From Rhabdornis inornatus (Eukaryota; Chordata; Aves; Passeriformes; Rhabdornithidae), in the NCBI GenBank assembly GCA_013397075.1, contig VWZS01008806.1:372001-436000 (forward strand): a stretch of 64,000 bases of DNA, in the 5' to 3' direction. A model generated the notes under the pieces. The model was not told the origin of the DNA. It worked only from the letters and a program-made list of their open reading frames with translations, and did no database searches. Every line of letters begins with the position of its first letter. Positions within the stretch are counted from its first letter, which is position 1. Position numbers and translations under genes: made by a program. Below are positions 61,051 to 64,000 of the stretch, one piece after another.

Positions 61051-61879
61051 TGGATCAAAGTTGAACCCATGGGTGTGTGATTTCATGGGTTCAATTTTTT
61101 CTGCTTTTTAAAGTTTTCCCTCTTGCAGTCCTCTTCATCGGATGGCTTGAATATATCTCTTATAGGAACTCTTTCTCTTTCTTTTCTTTCCTATTTCTCT
61201 ATCAACACTTTAGATGAAAGTTAGTAATTCAATGATTGCTGTTAACTCTTTTTATGCCAAGAAATCACACCGTACCTCTGCATTTTTGCATAAATTAATT
61301 TGCTTTTTCTCTTTTGACGTGGTAGATCTAGACTTGCTCTTGGTACAGTTAGCACGTCTCTCTCTTGGTTCCCTTGATTTCGCTGTAGTCTTCACCTCAC
61401 TTTTAACCTTATCCTCTGCTTTAAAGACTGCTCTTTTTCCTCATATTTTTCAGAATATCCCTTTGATTTTGAACTCCCTAAACAACTCCTGGGATATTTC
61501 TATTGGTCTAATTTTTTATCTTATGTTTTTTCCTTTGCAGTGTTCCAGCTTGCCTCTTTGCTTTCCACATAATCTCCTTTAATAGTTGTCAATCTTTGGC
61601 ATATCTTTGTTTTTAAATCAGTTGACTAGTTGAACTTGTCTAGAAATTCTTCCCACCAATTTCCTACTTTCTTAGCTTGCTTTTTTCACTCCATAACTAA
61701 TTCTGATGCTTTTTTTTCTGCCAATTCCTTAGACTAATGAATTTTATTATGTAAAGTCACTTTCGTGGAAATCATCTTCCACTCTTAAGAAATTCTCATC
61801 TATTCTCAATTCCTCCCACTCAAAACTAAACTGAACCAACTAAAAACCTCAGATCCTCCCCTGGCAGCAGACTCTGCCT
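61051..61879. other. Pyrimidine-rich non-coding DNA
   Basis: The + strand is rich in T and C (runs such as TCTTTCTCTTTCTTTTCTTTCC). The 122-codon + frame at 61214-61582 is rich in L, F and S for that reason and shows no known domain. The stretch may be a decayed 5' part of the adjacent old reverse-strand CR1, but this could not be shown. Confidence 0.5.
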
Positions 61880-61975
61880 TACAGCATGTTTTAGTGAGGT
61901 TTCTGCCCTTGGCAGGGGAGGTTGGACTAGGTGGTCTTTGAAGGTCTCTTCCAGCGCAATTAGCCTGTGATTCTG
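61880..61975 (+). mobile_element. CR1 LINE 3' tail, about 95 bp
   Basis: Only the CR1 3' end remains. A TTCTGCCCTTGGCAGGGGAG block is followed by GTTGGACTAGGTGGTCTTTG, AAGGTCTCTTCCAGCGCAAT and a terminal TGTGATTCTGA. This is the standard CR1 3' untranslated signature. It is a very short 5'-truncated insertion. Confidence 0.82.
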
Positions 61976-64000
61976 ACAAGACTGACTAGGACAAGCAGTG
62001 GACCCTGTTTCTGGAAAAAGGTGTCCATCAGCCTTGCTCTTTCTCTTCTGAAATTTTTTTTACATCTAACATACGCAGAGGTCAGATATAGTGTTAAATA
62101 CAAATGTTACAATTCACAATTTTTTCATGTCTCTTTCAAAGATGAATACCCAGAAAACGTTAATCAGGACTGGAAACACTCTGGGATAGTCACATGGGAA
62201 TCAATTGTTTAGTACTGTAAATAAAATTAATGGTCTCCACCTCAAAAAAAACTTTAATTTATAAATTGCTCCAAAACATAATTTTTCATTTCCATATTAC
62301 CTTAAACAGATACAGTTTTAAAGTACTTAATATTTATTTTTTTTGCCTTTCAGAAGAAAGTGCTTTAGGTAGGATAAAGACAGAAATTGATTGACTTTTA
62401 CAATCACATGTTCATTATTTCAGCTCATTTCACAGATTCTAAAGATGCTGTTATGGTCTGATTGCAGTGTATTTCCTTTCAAAAACAGTGAGATTGTGCT
62501 TTTGTTAAAAACATACACACAGTGATAGAAACTGTGCTCACACCTGCAACTTCAAAACCTTTGAAAAATAATGAAGCCTTTAAGTTTCTCTTGTTTAGAA
62601 AGAAAATAGGGCAATGATTTATAAAAAAACCCAGCACACAACATTTTAGTAACTGCTTCTACAGGTAAGTAAAACATTTTATCCTTTCGCCATTTATTTC
62701 TGCTGTGATACCGACTTCTTTTGCTTTCAGCTTTTACTGGAACACAGTGGTCTCTACAAAGCCTTTGTGATGGCTGTGATTGAGCTGGAGCTTATGCACT
62801 GCTTTCAGCTCTCAGATATCTCACACATCTGCCAGCTGCAGGAATTGATACCAGGATCTCTGAAAATGCAATGGAAAACAGTTATGCAGCTTTGCAAGGA
62901 ACACAAGCCTCCAGTATTCCCTCTCCCAGTCCCATGTTTCTCAGTGTTCTCGAAGTTTCAGAAGCATGTGGACTGAAGTCCAAAACTTTTTAGCCACTAG
63001 CAACTTTAAATGCCCACTTCCTGTAAAATGGCCTTTGTTGGAAAATGTATTTCTATCGGAACAACATTTGTGAATGTCATTTGAGTTGATCTTAACAGCA
63101 TGAAATTTATTCTTCTAAGAATACAATATTTTCCAAATTACGACAGATTTTGAAAATTACTGTGCAAAAACCTTCTGGCTTCTCCACTTAGGTATAGGCT
63201 GTTGGACAAATCAGACCCTGGGCTATTCAGAAATAGAGGTCTCTTTTTGTTCCCATCCACTCCTGCACCCTTACCTGCCTTCAGGGAGAGATCACATTTT
63301 CCCTTGAACCTCCCAAGTGACCTGCTCCCTCTCTGGGGTCTTCTAGATGCTTTTGTGTTCTTGTTCCTTTTGTTCCTTTCTTTTTTTTGTTTTACACTTT
63401 TCCATACTAGTGTTTTTGATGTTTTATAGATAAAATAATAGAATATTATTTCATTTCTAAGGATGAAATGTTCCCTGGGAGCCAGAAGTCAGGGTTCAGC
63501 ACTGGTATTAATAACAAGCCTTTTTAGTTGTTATCTCATTCTGTCTTACATTAAAAGCTACTAGAAGAAAAAGCATATAAAGGAAGGAGAGGGTCACAAA
63601 TCTGATTCTGCCAGAAGGCTGATGCTGTCAAATAACAATTGTGCTAGGGAAAAGGTTTGGTGTCAACACTGGCCCACAGAAAGCAGCTTGCCTTCTCTCG
63701 GCTCATCCTGCATACCTCCCTGTGTCATCTGCCCATGTCCCCGTCAACATCCCATTGTTACCCACCTAGAGGAATCCTCTCCCACATCTTCTGACCCAAA
63801 CTGGCAATTCACCAGCTCTCTCCTGGTCAGCCTTAGCATGTCTCCATTTCTCCATTGCTCCCCACTCCTTTCTTGTGAAGCCACTCCTTTGCTGATTCAC
63901 ACATTCTTTATGCAATACACATCCTTACCCCAACTCCACAGATCTCTTTCCCCCTCACTGTTTCTTACTCACTGCTGCCAAGTCTCCAATCCTAGTGCTG
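61976..64000. other. Non-coding DNA; possible terminal exon; pyrimidine-rich end
   Basis: No gene can be supported with confidence. A splice acceptor-like site ends at 62730 and opens into an 81-codon frame to a TGA at 62974-62976. 63690-64000 is strongly C/T-rich on the + strand, with very few G. No repeat element was recognised. Confidence 0.5.

Noticed and set aside
1..64000. CRISPR array, operon, tRNA/rRNA gene, riboswitch or CpG-island promoter
   Set aside because: No spaced direct repeats, no cloverleaf-like sequence noticed, no co-directional gene cluster and no sustained CpG-rich interval. The repeat content indicates a vertebrate nuclear genome.

Overview
The window looks like non-coding DNA from a vertebrate, most likely a bird: an intergenic desert or the inside of a very long intron. 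The host call rests on the interspersed repeats. There are several 5'-truncated CR1 LINE copies, some ending in the conserved CR1 3' tail, plus one LTR resembling an endogenous-retrovirus (ERVL-type) LTR known from bird genomes. The DNA is AT-rich and CpG-poor. I found no operons, bacterial-style genes, tRNA, rRNA or CRISPR array. No cellular protein-coding gene could be supported. The longest open frame is 183 codons, and it lies on the pyrimidine-rich strand of a purine-skewed tract where stops are depleted by composition.

Layout. 1-22258 is mostly unique non-coding DNA with small tandem repeats (10325-10388, 10531-10570, 12390-12419, 17201-17269), a purine-rich tract (10630-11020), an (AAAC)9 microsatellite (16235-16270) and two undetermined bases (17580-17581). 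A CR1 copy lies at 22259-22785, followed by a perfect (ATC)23 microsatellite at 23492-23560. 23561-40805 is mostly unique, holding one very old CR1-like 3' end (30240-30425) and several AT-rich stretches that look like conserved regulatory DNA. A CR1 copy at 40806-41171 runs straight into a roughly 119-bp (TTCCTC)n array. A probable solo LTR lies at 44520-44940 and a T-rich tract at 45921-46075.

Two same-strand CR1 copies lie at 50920-51691 and 52510-52900. A reverse-strand CR1 lies at 57850-58285, a much older reverse-strand CR1 remnant at about 60560-61050, and a short CR1 3' tail at 61880-61975. The last 300 bases are pyrimidine-rich.

The only protein homology seen is decayed CR1 reverse transcriptase (ORF2) in the CR1 copies. 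I found no convincing new biological system. The leads most worth checking are a 60-bp open, splice-flanked exon candidate (24432-24491), a possible 3' exon at 62731-62976, the CR1-tail-linked hexamer array, and AT-rich blocks that may be conserved elements. Repeat calls come from recognition by eye, so boundaries are approximate.
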